Assembly: GCA_964650405.1 (NCBI GenBank)
Contig: CAZYTO010000020.1
Span: 1 to 33,245, forward strand
Length of the DNA stretch: 33,245 bases
Origin: CAZYTO01 sp964650405
GTDB taxonomy: Bacteria > Acidobacteriota > Thermoanaerobaculia > Gp7-AA8
Direction: 5' to 3'
Position numbers and translations under genes: made by a program
In this document: positions 23,366-32,550 of the stretch, piece after piece
Layout of the letters: every line of letters begins with the position of its first letter
Numbering within the stretch: the stretch's first letter is position 1
Notes under the pieces: generated by a model
Seen by the model: only the letters and a program-made list of their open reading frames with translations
What the model was told of the DNA's origin: nothing
The model's database searches: none

Positions 23366-25867
23366 GTTCGAGCCTCGCTCTTGGTCGTCTTGACATGCGC
23401 CGCGGCATTCGCGCAGCAGCCACGGGTCGATAGCATCATGCCGTCACAAGGTCCGATCGCCGGCGGTACGATCGTCACGATCAGTGGTGCGAACTTCACC
23501 GGCGCGGCGGTGACGCTCGACGGGAGCATGATCACGCCGCAGGCGCGGTCCGACTCGACGATCACGCTGGCGATGCCGGCGCACGACAACGGCTACGCAA
23601 TCGTGTCGGTCGGCGGCGCGTACGCGCGATTCCTCTACGTGCCGCCGCGCCTGCAGGACCTGCCGGCCGGCTACATCACCACAGTCGCCGGCATCGGCGC
23701 GTACGGCGGCGAATACGGCCCGGCGACGTCCGCGTGGTTTTCCCTGATCTGGGGGATGGCTTTCGATCCGTCGGGCCGGCTGTACTTCACTGACACGAAC
23801 AACGGCCGGATCATGCGCATTCGTGCGGATGGCGTCGTCGAGCCCTTCGTCACAGGCATACACTTCCCGCGGTCGATTGCGTTCGACAGCCACGGCAATC
23901 TGATCGTGCCGGACGATACGTGTCTCATTTACCGCATCGATCCCAACGGAGTGCGCGAGACGATTGCCGGGACCGGGCACTGCGCGACCTCCGCGGCGAG
24001 CGGCCTTCCGGCGAAGACAACAGCAATCGGGCAGCCGAGCTACGTCACGCTCGACCTTGCGGACAACGTCTACTTCATCGATTGGCCGACGGCCGTCGTG
24101 CGCAAGATCGACGGCAGCGGAATCCTGACGACGATCGCCGGAAACGGCACGTACGGATTCAGCGGCGACGGCGGGCCGGCGACGAGCGCGCAATTCAGCG
24201 AGCGCTTCAACGACGACGGCGGCCTGGCCGTCGACCACGCCGGCAATGTGCTGCTCGTGGATCAGGGAAACGGCCGTGTACGGCGCATCAATCAAGCGAG
24301 CGGCACGATCGAGACGATCATCTCGGGGCAGCCGCCGGGGAATCTCCGGAGTATCACCGTGGCCGCCGATGATTCCATCTACTTCTCGAGCGTTTCTTCG
24401 ATCTACGTTCGCGCGCCCGGCGGAGCGGTCACGACGGTGGTCAGCGGCGGAGAAGGGTTCACCGAGGACGGCCCACTGACTGTGGAGACGAAGATCGGCA
24501 CCGTCTACGCGATGGTCGTCGATTCCGCAGGCAACCTGCTCTACGCCGACGCCGACGTCCCTCGCGTGCGGAAGATCGATCGCTTGGCGAACAGGATCTC
24601 GACGATCGCCGGCAGCGGACCGCGCGTTTTCGGCGAAGGAGGTCCGGCCCTCGCCGCCGCCGCGGTAGCCCAGGGCCTCGCATTTCTGCCGACGGGCGAG
24701 ATGCTCATCGCCGGCTTCAACGGCATCTTCAAAATCGACGCAAGCGGCCGGTTGGTGCGCGTCGCGGGCAGCGGGACGTTCGGACCGCTCTTCGACGTGC
24801 CGGCGCTCAACGCAACGATGAATGCTCCTGCCTCGGTCACCGTGAGCCGGGACGGCATCATCGACTTCGCCGGTATCTGGATCGCCCGCATCGATCGCGA
24901 GGGCGTCGTTCGCCACACCGCGGCCAAGCCGGGAGCGTGCGGCTTCGCCGGCGACGGCGGCGCCGCAATCGACGCGCTGCTCTGCCAGTCGTGGGACGCG
25001 GCGCGCGATCCGGCTGGCAAGCTCGTCATCGCCGACACGAACAACAATCGCATTCGCCGCGTCGATGCCAGCGGTGTGATCACGACGATCGTGGGCAGCG
25101 GCCCGCCGAACGGCCTGGAGCGCTACGGTGCAGGAAGTTCGAGCGGCGATGGCGGCGCCGCGACCGACGCTCGGATCAACACTCCGTACGGCGTGGCATT
25201 CGACGGCTCCGGCAACCTGTTGATCTGCGAAGCGCCTGGCATCGGCACCGCGATTCGCAAAGTCGATACGAACGGAGTCATCAGCACCTTCGCGCACTTC
25301 GGCTGCACAAAGGTGCTATGGGCGTTCGGGAATCTCTACACCGTCGTCGGTCGCGTCGTGCGTGTGTCGCGCTCCGGGCAGGTGATCGAGTTGTCGCCGC
25401 CGGGCGATGGGTTCAGCGGTGACGGCGGGCCTGCCTCGGCGGCCCACATCAAAGCGAACACACAGGCCAGCGCGCTCGTCGCGGACGCCGAGGGAAACCT
25501 GTACTTCAACGACGGAAACAACCTGCGCATCCGCGCCATCCGTTTCGGGGCGGTGCTCGCGCCGCCGAACGCGACGATCCATGCGACGGCGATCGGTTCG
25601 ACGATTCGCGCAACGGTCCTCGACGCGAGCGGCCGGCCCGCCGAAGGCGTCCGTGTCGAGCTCGTAACGCCGGCCAGCGGCGCGTCGTGTACCGCGTCGT
25701 TCGCGATCACAGATGCGAGCGGCATCGCCACGACGACCTGCACGCCAAACTGCATCGCCGGGACGTACTCCGTCACGGCAATACCGCTGACCTCCGCGTC
25801 GACTGCGAGTGTCTCGCTGACCAATAGTCCTGGCCAGTGCGGTCGCCGTCGTGCCGTACGGCACTGA
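23366..25867 (+). CDS. Secreted IPT/TIG plus NHL-repeat protein 2 with RRAVRH tail
   Basis: About 833 aa, a full-length paralogue of the protein at 14708. It has a signal peptide (RASLLVVLTCAAAFAQQ), an IPT/TIG domain (IMPSQGPIAGGTIVTISGANF) and an NHL propeller (AGNGTYGFSGDGGPATSAQF; VIADTNNNRIRRVD). The Ig-like C-terminal domain (GASCTASFAITDASGIATTTC) ends GRRRAVRH. The frame closes upstream at TAG 23345, and the first canonical start, TTG 23381, cuts off the Arg-containing n-region. GTT 23366 or ACG 23357 would restore it, mirroring paralogue 1. Its third-base GC is higher than in paralogue 1, so the duplication is not recent. Confidence 0.85.
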   Translation, partial: VRASLLVVLTCAAAFAQQPRVDSIMPSQGPIAGGTIVTISGANFTGAAVTLDGSMITPQARSDSTITLAMPAHDNGYAIVSVGGAYARFLYVPPRLQDLPAGYITTVAGIGAYGGEYGPATSAWFSLIWGMAFDPSGRLYFTDTNNGRIMRIRADGVVEPFVTGIHFPRSIAFDSHGNLIVPDDTCLIYRIDPNGVRETIAGTGHCATSAASGLPAKTTAIGQPSYVTLDLADNVYFIDWPTAVVRKIDGSGILTTIAGNGTYGFSGDGGPATSAQFSERFNDDGGLAVDHAGNVLLVDQGNGRVRRINQASGTIETIISGQPPGNLRSITVAADDSIYFSSVSSIYVRAPGGAVTTVVSGGEGFTEDGPLTVETKIGTVYAMVVDSAGNLLYADADVPRVRKIDRLANRISTIAGSGPRVFGEGGPALAAAAVAQGLAFLPTGEMLIAGFNGIFKIDASGRLVRVAGSGTFGPLFDVPALNATMNAPASVTVSRDGIIDFAGIWIARIDREGVVRHTAAKPGACGFAGDGGAAIDALLCQSWDAARDPAGKLVIADTNNNRIRRVDASGVITTIVGSGPPNGLERYGAGSSSGDGGAATDARINTPYGVAFDGSGNLLICEAPGIGTAIRKVDTNGVISTFAHFGCTKVLWAFGNLYTVVGRVVRVSRSGQVIELSPPGDGFSGDGGPASAAHIKANTQASALVADAEGNLYFNDGNNLRIRAIRFGAVLAPPNATIHATAIGSTIRATVLDASGRPAEGVRVELVTPASGASCTASFAITDASGIATTTCTPNCIAGTYSVTAIPLTSASTASVSLTNSPGQCGRRRAVRH

Positions 25868-26014
25868 TCCACGCCGCGGCGAGCATGACAGCTCGAATTC
25901 CGTCCAATCCTCGCCAGCGAATCTCCACCGTTTTCATGTCTGCGCCTGTCTTCTGCTCGCTACGTTCGTGCGCCCGGCCATTCCTTCGCGTGCCGGCGAT
26001 GAGAGAATCCGCCG

Positions 26015-26734
26015 ATGATCGATTGGGATCGATTCGCGCGGCAAGCCCTCCAGACGCAACCGTATTGCTGGTCATTCGCCGACCGGCTGTATGCGCCTGC
26101 GGATGCCGCGGCACTGGCGGGGACGTTTCCCGGCGACCACTTCAAACGCTTGTCGGACTACGGAGGCGAGAAGGACTTCGAATACGAGTCGCGCGAGCTG
26201 ATCGGAATGGGAGCCTCCGGCATCTCGAACTCGGCCTTCCTGAGCAGCGCCTGGCGCGCGCTCGCCGGTGACCTGCTGTCACAACAGTATCGGACGGCGA
26301 TGTCCACGCTGATCGGCATCGACCTTGGCGAGGCATTGCTGGAGGTCAACGTCTTTCACTACCCGCCCGGTGGATCGCTCGGTCCGCATCCCGACCTTCG
26401 CGACAAGCTCGTCACCCACGTGCTTTACTTCAACGAGTCGTGGAACGACGCCGACGGCGGATGCCTGACCATTCTCGGTTCTTCCAATGCCGCGGATGTC
26501 GTGGCGACCATCTCGCCAGTGGTCGGGAATTCAGCCATCCTCGTGCGATCTGACGATTCGTGGCATGCCGTGAGCCCCGTAGACAGGAGTTGCCGTTCGT
26601 CGCGGCGAAGCCTGACCGCGACGTTCTACCGTCCCGGATCGGTCAGCACGATGTGGCCGCCCGGTGACAAGCCGCAGCTTCACAACTACCCGCCGAGCCG
26701 CTGGGAGCGCTGGTGGAAAACGCTGCGAGCATGA
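26015..26734 (+). CDS. 2-oxoglutarate/Fe(II)-dependent oxygenase (prolyl hydroxylase-like)
   Basis: 239 aa. The iron triad is visible: HPD (His125, Asp127) in GGSLGPHPDLRDKL and distal His184 in DDSWHAVSPV. The 2OG-binding Arg198 is in RRSLTATFY. The VNVFHYPPGG and THVLYFNESW strands fit the double-stranded beta-helix. It probably hydroxylates a protein or small molecule. The C-terminal segment WPPGDKPQLHNYPPSRWERWW is seen in sugar- or capsule-associated 2OG oxygenases, and the next gene is polysaccharide-related, but the substrate is unproven. Its stop is 1 bp from the convergent gene's stop. Confidence 0.88.
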   Translation: MIDWDRFARQALQTQPYCWSFADRLYAPADAAALAGTFPGDHFKRLSDYGGEKDFEYESRELIGMGASGISNSAFLSSAWRALAGDLLSQQYRTAMSTLIGIDLGEALLEVNVFHYPPGGSLGPHPDLRDKLVTHVLYFNESWNDADGGCLTILGSSNAADVVATISPVVGNSAILVRSDDSWHAVSPVDRSCRSSRRSLTATFYRPGSVSTMWPPGDKPQLHNYPPSRWERWWKTLRA

Positions 26735-26735
26735 A

Positions 26736-28154
26736 TCAGCGCAAGCGCAGCCGAGCCCGCAGCGCCGCGAAATAGCGGACCAGCGTGCGCCGCGGGCCAA
26801 GCTCGGCCTGGAGAAACCGCTGTGTCCGGAGAAGGCCTGCCTCCCGCGACGCAAGCACGGCTTCGGACCACGTCTTCTGCGCGGAAACCACCGAGGCAAG
26901 AGCGGGCATGACTTCGTCCACGGGCTTTCCGAAGAGGGTCGATGGAGAGGCCGGCGCGGCTTCTCCCAGGATGGCCCTGCGCACGGCCTTCCATCGCGCG
27001 CAGCACTCCGCCTGCCACGAAGCGGCGCGCGCTTGGAGGCCGCTCCGGATGCTCTCGCGCGTGGCCCACAGCTCCAGCGAAGCTTCGAGCAACGCTCCGG
27101 CCCCGACGTCGTCGTAGGTCACGGCCCACCGCTCGAGACCGGCATGGGCCAAGGCTCCCTGAAGCTTGATCCGGCAATAGTCGTCGCCGTAGATGCCGAG
27201 AGAGGGGACACCGGCGAGGAGCCCGAAGACGATGGGGTGATAGCGGCTGCTGATGATCAGCGACGCGCCGGCAGCGGCACGCCGCGCTCCTTCCACGTCG
27301 AGCCCTTCCGCAACTGAAACCCGCGAAGATCCGATCGTCCCGGCGAGCAAACGGGCCTCGGTGAGATCGGACGGATGGCCCGAGGCTTCGCCCCCAAAGG
27401 CCTGCGGAACGAGCACGAGCCGCGCGCTGGTCGCATCCGAGAGCTTTCGGAGCTGATCGGCCAGCGAAGCGAAGAGAGCCTTCCCGGTGGCGCGAAGCTG
27501 TGGATCGATGGTGACCGCGATCGTGGCCTCGGCCCGAGGGACCGCGGCCGGCTCGTCGATGCGCATCGCATCGTCGAACTGGTACCAGATCCGCCGGTGC
27601 GGAATGCCGAGGCCCACTGCCAGGATCGCTGAGGCAAGCTCCCGGACGCCGATGAATTGCGCGTGCAGAAGCGACGCCACGAGCAACTCCCTCTCGTCAT
27701 CCTCAAGATGCGGGCCGATGGTCTGGCCGAGGACGACGGATGGCTTGCCCAGGCGATGGGCCAGTTCCAGAAGCGTGGCACGCTCGTAGAGGAGATCGGG
27801 CCAGGACGAAGACAGGTTTCCCCCGCCGGAGAGGATGACCGCATCGGCGGAGGCAACGGCCTCGATGGTGGCGTGCTGCGTATTGCCCGACGATTCGAGC
27901 AGAGCGGTGAGCATGGACCTTCGCTCCGCGGCCGCCGCGCGATCGCCGGGGAAGCCGAATGGCGGAACCGCGTCGACGCCGTACCTGCGGGCAACCCACT
28001 CCGGATCGGGCGCAAGGACCGTGAATGCGGCCGTGGGAAAGACCTTTCGCAGGGAGTCGAGGTTCGCCTCGAGCATCGCTTCATCGCCGATGTGCCGCGC
28101 CCTTTCGCCTCCGACATCAGCGATGAGAAGCAGTCGAGGAAACGGTGTTGTCAA
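26736..28154 (-). CDS. Polysaccharide pyruvyl transferase family protein
   Basis: About 472 aa. The N-terminal LLLIADVGGERARHIGDEAMLEANL is the family's nucleotide-binding start, followed by ADAVILSGGGNLSS. The C-terminal half has AGASLIISSRYHPIVFGLLAGVPSLGIYGDDYCRIKLQGAL, the GT-B-like acceptor and donor site. The last roughly 100 residues (TFGKPVDEVM, a charged helical end) are extra. Members add pyruvate ketals to cell-surface sugars or act as related glycan enzymes. The start is uncertain: TTG 28154 lies just before the domain, while a longer frame from 28295 adds 47 residues that do not look coding. Confidence 0.83.
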   Translation of the reverse strand: MTTPFPRLLLIADVGGERARHIGDEAMLEANLDSLRKVFPTAAFTVLAPDPEWVARRYGVDAVPPFGFPGDRAAAAERRSMLTALLESSGNTQHATIEAVASADAVILSGGGNLSSSWPDLLYERATLLELAHRLGKPSVVLGQTIGPHLEDDERELLVASLLHAQFIGVRELASAILAVGLGIPHRRIWYQFDDAMRIDEPAAVPRAEATIAVTIDPQLRATGKALFASLADQLRKLSDATSARLVLVPQAFGGEASGHPSDLTEARLLAGTIGSSRVSVAEGLDVEGARRAAAGASLIISSRYHPIVFGLLAGVPSLGIYGDDYCRIKLQGALAHAGLERWAVTYDDVGAGALLEASLELWATRESIRSGLQARAASWQAECCARWKAVRRAILGEAAPASPSTLFGKPVDEVMPALASVVSAQKTWSEAVLASREAGLLRTQRFLQAELGPRRTLVRYFAALRARLRLR

Positions 28155-28301
28155 AGGAATTCCGCCGGCGCCGACATAACGATCATACCGATCGTTGCCT
28201 CGCGCTCCCGTTCGAGTTACGACGAGGCAAGCCAGGTGTCCAACGTGACAGCAGCTGGCCGAGCTGAGACGGCCCCTCGCGGTGTCGAGGAACACGGAGC
28301 A

Positions 28302-29213
28302 TCAGCGCTGATTCTTCAGCGGATGCGCCTGGAAAAACGCCCACATCTCCTGTGTCGCGCTGATGCTCGTGCTGGTCGGTCCCGCGAACCACTCGGGGAG
28401 CGGCTGACCGCCGGGCCAGGTGTGGCCGCCGCCGTGAATGGTGTAGAGCACCACACTCGCGTCATCCGCGCAGTGCACGTACTGGCGACGCGTAACCTCC
28501 ACGTTCACGGGTGAATCGATCGCGCCGGGCGCACAGCGATTCCGTCGCGCCCAGTTCTCGGCCCACTTCGTCACGCTCGGAAGCGTAACGGGTGCGACCC
28601 AGGACGATCCGCCGTTGTACGGAGCCATCGAATCGGCCGTCCCGTGAAAGTCGATCATCGGCACGGCGTGATCATCGGCGCATGCACTCCACGGTGCGAG
28701 TTGCGCGGCGCCGACCATCCCGACCGCGGCGATGCGCTCCGGCATCCGGCACGAGAGGAGGAAGCTGAATCCGCCGCCGTTCGAGAGCCCGTTTACGTAG
28801 ATGCGGCGTGGGTCGATGTCGTACGTCTTCTCCAGCTCGTCGATCAGGTCCGAGATGAATCGGGCATCCCGCCTCTCGTCTTCTCCCTCCATCCGCCAGA
28901 TCCTCGGCCCGCCGTTCGTCATTCCCGACGGGTAGACGACGATGAATCCGTCGCGATCGGCGAGCTCGTTCCACCCGCTCAATTCCATCTGCTGCCGCGG
29001 CCATCCGCCCGCGCCGTGCAGGCTGATGACGAGCGGCGCCGGTTTCGTGCGGTCATAGCGCTTCGGTACGTAAAGGATGTACTCGCGCTCCATGCCCGAC
29101 GAGACGATCAGGCCGTTGTTGCGATTGCGAACGTGGAACGAGACCGCCTCGCCCACCGCCAGCAGCGCAGGCAGCGAGAGGAGGATGGCCACTGCCACGA
29201 CGATGCGTTTCAT
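28302..29213 (-). CDS. Secreted PHB depolymerase / feruloyl esterase-like alpha/beta hydrolase
   Basis: 303 aa from ATG 29213, which overlaps the permease stop (ATGA). A signal peptide or anchor (RIVVAVAILLSLPALLAVGEA) precedes an alpha/beta hydrolase: LVISLHGAGGWPRQQ (oxyanion region), YVNGLSNGGGFS with nucleophile Ser144, DFHGTADSMAPY with Asp194, and HGGGHTWPGG with His264. This is the esterase_PHB family (LpqC-like), acting on polyesters or feruloyl esters outside the cytoplasm. The coupling to an ABC-2 transporter is unusual and may be only operonic. Confidence 0.88.
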   Translation of the reverse strand: MKRIVVAVAILLSLPALLAVGEAVSFHVRNRNNGLIVSSGMEREYILYVPKRYDRTKPAPLVISLHGAGGWPRQQMELSGWNELADRDGFIVVYPSGMTNGGPRIWRMEGEDERRDARFISDLIDELEKTYDIDPRRIYVNGLSNGGGFSFLLSCRMPERIAAVGMVGAAQLAPWSACADDHAVPMIDFHGTADSMAPYNGGSSWVAPVTLPSVTKWAENWARRNRCAPGAIDSPVNVEVTRRQYVHCADDASVVLYTIHGGGHTWPGGQPLPEWFAGPTSTSISATQEMWAFFQAHPLKNQR

Positions 29214-30847
29214 CGATGTCGATTCCATGCCAGCGCCAGCGGCGCCGCCGCCACGCGCACGAGGGGAACGGCCAGAATGGCGATCAACGCGATGGCGTAG
29301 CGGCGCACGAGCAACGCCGGCGTGATCCAGGCGAGCAATCCATAGATCGCGAACACCGCGATGTCCCAGCAGACCGCGCCGGCCAGGAGCACGCGGTCGC
29401 GGACGAGACCGCGGTCACGGAGGCGATTGGCCAGCCACGCCGCCGCGGCCAGCTTCAAGGCGGCCAGAGTCGCCAGAATCCACGGCAACGCAACCCACAA
29501 CCGGGCCAGGATCACCTTCCGGCCGGAAGACCAGTAGGCGAGCGGCACGATCACGCCGGCCAGCGTGAGCGTGCCGAAGACGGCCGTCTTGATCAGCCAT
29601 TCGCGGCCGGTCATGGCGATGAAGAGGCTCTGCACGAGCTGCTTCCAGGTGGACGCGACGAGCAACGCCAGGGCCAGCGCCACGAGCGCGATCGCCCGCG
29701 GCACGCCGACGTGCCGGATCAACTCGCTCAGCCAGTCGATCACGACCGGTGCCGTTCCCGACCACCGCAGCCCGACCGGGATCGCCACGAGAACCAGCAT
29801 CCACGTCAGGAGCGTGCTGCGGAACGTCACCTTCAACTTGGCCGCGATCAGCGACGCATTCGTCAGCGGTCGCGTCGCCAGGAGCGGCGCCACGCCGTAC
29901 GCGTCGCTCGCCGCCGGGCGCGACTTGCCGACGGCCGCTGCGACGAAAACGGCCATGAGTGACGGCGTGAGCAACACGGCCACGAGCGTCTCAAACACGA
30001 TCACTGGCGTCTGATGAAAGGGAAACAGGAGGGCCAGTTCGAACGGCAGAAGCATGGCCACCAGCCAGGGCAGCGATCTCCCGTGCTGCCGCCATTCGAA
30101 CCACTGCTGCGCATGGAGCGCGGAATCGAAGTTCCGGCCCGCCGATCCCAATCCCAGCCTGCCGAGCGGTCCGGCCATCAGGGCGAACACCTGGCGCCAG
30201 TCCGGCACATCGCCGCGCCGGGCTCGCGCGACGGCGAAGCGTGCGACCAGAAACGCCAGCGGCACATGCGGCATCAGCAGCGCCACCATCACACCCTCGG
30301 AGGCCTTGAGCTGGAGCGCGGCCATGATGATCGCGTCGATCGTGGCCAGCCAGAGCACGGTCACGATCACCCGCAGGCCGGGCATCGGATAGGCCATCCA
30401 CGTCAGCGCCTGCGTCCACGCCATCAGCGACGGGCCGAGGAGAAACGGCCAGAACACCGGTACGTCGACGCCCGCCGGCCACGCGCAGAAGAGACGCATG
30501 GCCAGCCAGAGGACCATCATGGCAATCGCGCCGTAGAGCATCGGCCAGCCGGCCAGTGCGGTCGACGTCACCGGCAGGGTGAGCATCCGCGGGGGAAAGA
30601 TCGACTGACGCGCTGCGATGTCGCCCGCCAGTCCGAAGCTGAAGATAGCCAGGAAATAGATGAAGGTCGCGCAGATCGGAACGATGATGGCGATGGCGAA
30701 GCTTTCGTCATCTTTGAATTCGATTCCGCCTGTACCGATGGCGAGACGAATCGCCGCCAGCAGCGCGAGGTACGCCAGCACGGCGAGGAATCCCCAGCGA
30801 TGCCGTTGCCGGAATTCCCATGCGAAGGCGGCCGCGGCGGAGAGCAT
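29210..30847 (-). CDS. ABC-2 type transporter permease
   Basis: 545 aa with roughly twelve hydrophobic segments, for example FLAVLAYLALLAAIRLAIG, FIYFLAIFSFGLAGDI, LAGWPMLYGAIAMMVLWLAM and IALVALALALLVAST. Its start lies 3 bp past the stop of the ATPase gene, so they form one transporter. No substrate-specific motif is recognised. The long cytoplasmic or hydrophilic region in the middle (ARRGDVPDWRQVF to QQWFEWRQHGRSLPW) is typical of large ABC-2 permeases of unknown cargo. Confidence 0.85.
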   Translation of the reverse strand: MLSAAAAFAWEFRQRHRWGFLAVLAYLALLAAIRLAIGTGGIEFKDDESFAIAIIVPICATFIYFLAIFSFGLAGDIAARQSIFPPRMLTLPVTSTALAGWPMLYGAIAMMVLWLAMRLFCAWPAGVDVPVFWPFLLGPSLMAWTQALTWMAYPMPGLRVIVTVLWLATIDAIIMAALQLKASEGVMVALLMPHVPLAFLVARFAVARARRGDVPDWRQVFALMAGPLGRLGLGSAGRNFDSALHAQQWFEWRQHGRSLPWLVAMLLPFELALLFPFHQTPVIVFETLVAVLLTPSLMAVFVAAAVGKSRPAASDAYGVAPLLATRPLTNASLIAAKLKVTFRSTLLTWMLVLVAIPVGLRWSGTAPVVIDWLSELIRHVGVPRAIALVALALALLVASTWKQLVQSLFIAMTGREWLIKTAVFGTLTLAGVIVPLAYWSSGRKVILARLWVALPWILATLAALKLAAAAWLANRLRDRGLVRDRVLLAGAVCWDIAVFAIYGLLAWITPALLVRRYAIALIAILAVPLVRVAAAPLALAWNRHR

Positions 30848-30850
30848 GCC

Positions 30851-31717
30851 TCAGGCGCTCCCGACGTGCGCGACGAAGATCTCATCGAGCGACGCCACGC
30901 GCTCGGCGACGACGCTGGCACCGACCACGTGCATCTCGCCGGAACCGCCGCGCACGACCGCAGTCCATTCCGTTCCGCCGCCGTCCCAGCGCAACACGCC
31001 GTCGATCGCGGGAGGCTGCCGGCGCGTCTCCGAAAAGCGCAGGGTCACGAAGCGATGCGAGTCCTTGATCGCGCGCAGAGACGCACTCAGCGCGATCCGT
31101 CCGTGACTGATCATCGTGACGTGATCCGCCACCTGCTCGACTTCCTCGAGCAGATGCGATGAGAACAGCACCGTGCGTCCCTCCTCCGCGATGGTGCGAA
31201 TCACCGCGCCGAGGATGTCGCGGCGCACGATCGGATCCAGGCCGGACGACGGCTCGTCGAGGACGAGCAGCTCCGGACGATATGCCAGCGCCACGAGCAA
31301 GCCCGCGCGCGCTTTCTGCCCTCGCGACAGGCTCCTGATCTTCGCGGACGGATCGAGCGCGAAGGCCTGCCGCAACTCCTCGGCGTACGCGTCATCCCAG
31401 CCGGGATGGAACGCGCGCACGTAGCGTATCAGCTCGTCGACGCGCATCCAGCCCGGCAGGTCATTCTCTTCCGACAGGTATCCCATGCGCGACAGGACAC
31501 CGACGGGATCGGCGACCGGATCACGATCGAACACGCGCACCGAGCCGCTCTCCGCGCGCAGCAGGCCGAGGACGTGCTTGATGAGCGTCGTCTTGCCGGC
31601 GCCGTTCGCCCCGACGAGACCGTACACGCCGCCGCGGGGCACGGACAGCGTCACCGACGCAAGCGCAGTCTTCGCGCCGAAGCGGCGCGTCAGGTCGGAG
31701 ACGGAAATGACATTCAC
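30851..31717 (-). CDS. ABC transporter ATP-binding protein
   Basis: 288 aa from GTG 31717. Walker A is GANGAGKTT, the Q-loop region is MGYLSEENDLPGWM, the signature is LSRGQKAR, Walker B with D-loop is LLVLDEPSSGLD, and the switch His is in SSHLLEE. The C-terminal extension (RFVTLRFSETRR to SLDEIFVAHVG) is the usual tail of ABC-2 exporters. It drives the adjacent permease. The start is chosen to begin MNVISVSDLTRRFG; a GTG at 31822 would add 35 residues without homology, and neither has a clear ribosome binding site. Confidence 0.9.
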   Translation of the reverse strand: MNVISVSDLTRRFGAKTALASVTLSVPRGGVYGLVGANGAGKTTLIKHVLGLLRAESGSVRVFDRDPVADPVGVLSRMGYLSEENDLPGWMRVDELIRYVRAFHPGWDDAYAEELRQAFALDPSAKIRSLSRGQKARAGLLVALAYRPELLVLDEPSSGLDPIVRRDILGAVIRTIAEEGRTVLFSSHLLEEVEQVADHVTMISHGRIALSASLRAIKDSHRFVTLRFSETRRQPPAIDGVLRWDGGGTEWTAVVRGGSGEMHVVGASVVAERVASLDEIFVAHVGSA

Positions 31718-31894
31718 GGATCGTCGTCGAGTGTACGCCACGCCGCGCGAAACAGATTCAGCGATCGCACGCGACGGGCGCAGTGCTTCGGCTGGCGGCA
31801 GCGGCACCGCCGCACTCGGCACGACAACTGCTCCAAGTCTGGCGGCGTCGAGACTGAGATCGGAAGAAGTCTCGACTCATCAGGAGGTGCGTCC

Positions 31895-32323
31895 ATGCCG
31901 CACGCCGCCAGTCTGAAAGTTCTGTTCGTTGCGGGCTTCGGTCCTATCGTAAGTGATGTCTCAGCGAGCCGGAGGCTCTACGGCGAGAGTCTCGGCATTC
32001 GGTTCAAGGAAGAAGAGGGCGGATATCTCCACACGGAGTCGCTGGAAGGCGCCAAGAGCTTCGCGCTGTGGCCTCTCACGCAGGCGGCGCAGTCCTGCTT
32101 CGGCCGCGAGTCATGGCCGGACGAGATTCCGCCGCCGCACGCGTGGTGCGAGTTCGATGTCGACAGCGTGGAAGCCGCTACGGCGGAGCTCGAGGCGCGC
32201 GGCTACCGGATGCTGGTCAGGAACCAACGAGAGCCCTGGGGTCAGACGGTCAGCCGGTTCCTGACGCCCGAAGGGCTCTTGATTGGCATCACCCGCACAC
32301 CGCTTTTCCGCGAGACGAAATGA
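31895..32323 (+). CDS. VOC (glyoxalase/bleomycin resistance-like) family protein
   Basis: 142 aa with a strong Shine-Dalgarno (AGGAGG, 31882-31887) before ATG 31895. The single betaalphabetabetabeta-repeat layout is typical: FGPIVSDVSASRRLYGESLGIRFKEE, then WCEFDVDSVEAATAELEARGY, and WGQTVSRFLTPEGLLIGI at the end. Members bind metals or small hydrophobic molecules. Glu in the last strand is present (TPEGLL), but other metal ligands cannot be assigned. It is divergent from the ABC ATPase. Confidence 0.87.
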   Translation: MPHAASLKVLFVAGFGPIVSDVSASRRLYGESLGIRFKEEEGGYLHTESLEGAKSFALWPLTQAAQSCFGRESWPDEIPPPHAWCEFDVDSVEAATAELEARGYRMLVRNQREPWGQTVSRFLTPEGLLIGITRTPLFRETK

Positions 32324-32550
32324 TGCCCGCGGACGAGGCGCGTGCCCTCGACCGCCCGCGACGAGCCGGCGCGGAATGTTGCCGCCGCGGGCTTCGCACC
32401 TAAAGTCGGTTCGGAGGCTGATCCCCAAAGGCTGGAAGGCATCGGAACACGATACGGGATCGGCCGGGTCTGGTTTTCGGGCTCTCTTCATGAAACCCAA
32501 GTCGTTGTCGGTTAGTGATAAGAGAGGCGCGGTTCGTTGCACATCTGGAC

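Noticed and set aside
23444..25297. 617-codon open frame antisense to NHL gene 2
   Set aside because: It mirrors the NHL coding frame; the residue composition (Arg/Ala/Asp repeats) reflects the complement of propeller repeats and shows no family motif.
28192..28235. Inverted repeat TTGCCTCG/CGAGGCAA between the pyruvyl transferase-like and esterase genes
   Set aside because: The loop is about 20-25 bases and no T-run follows on either strand, so I do not call a terminator.
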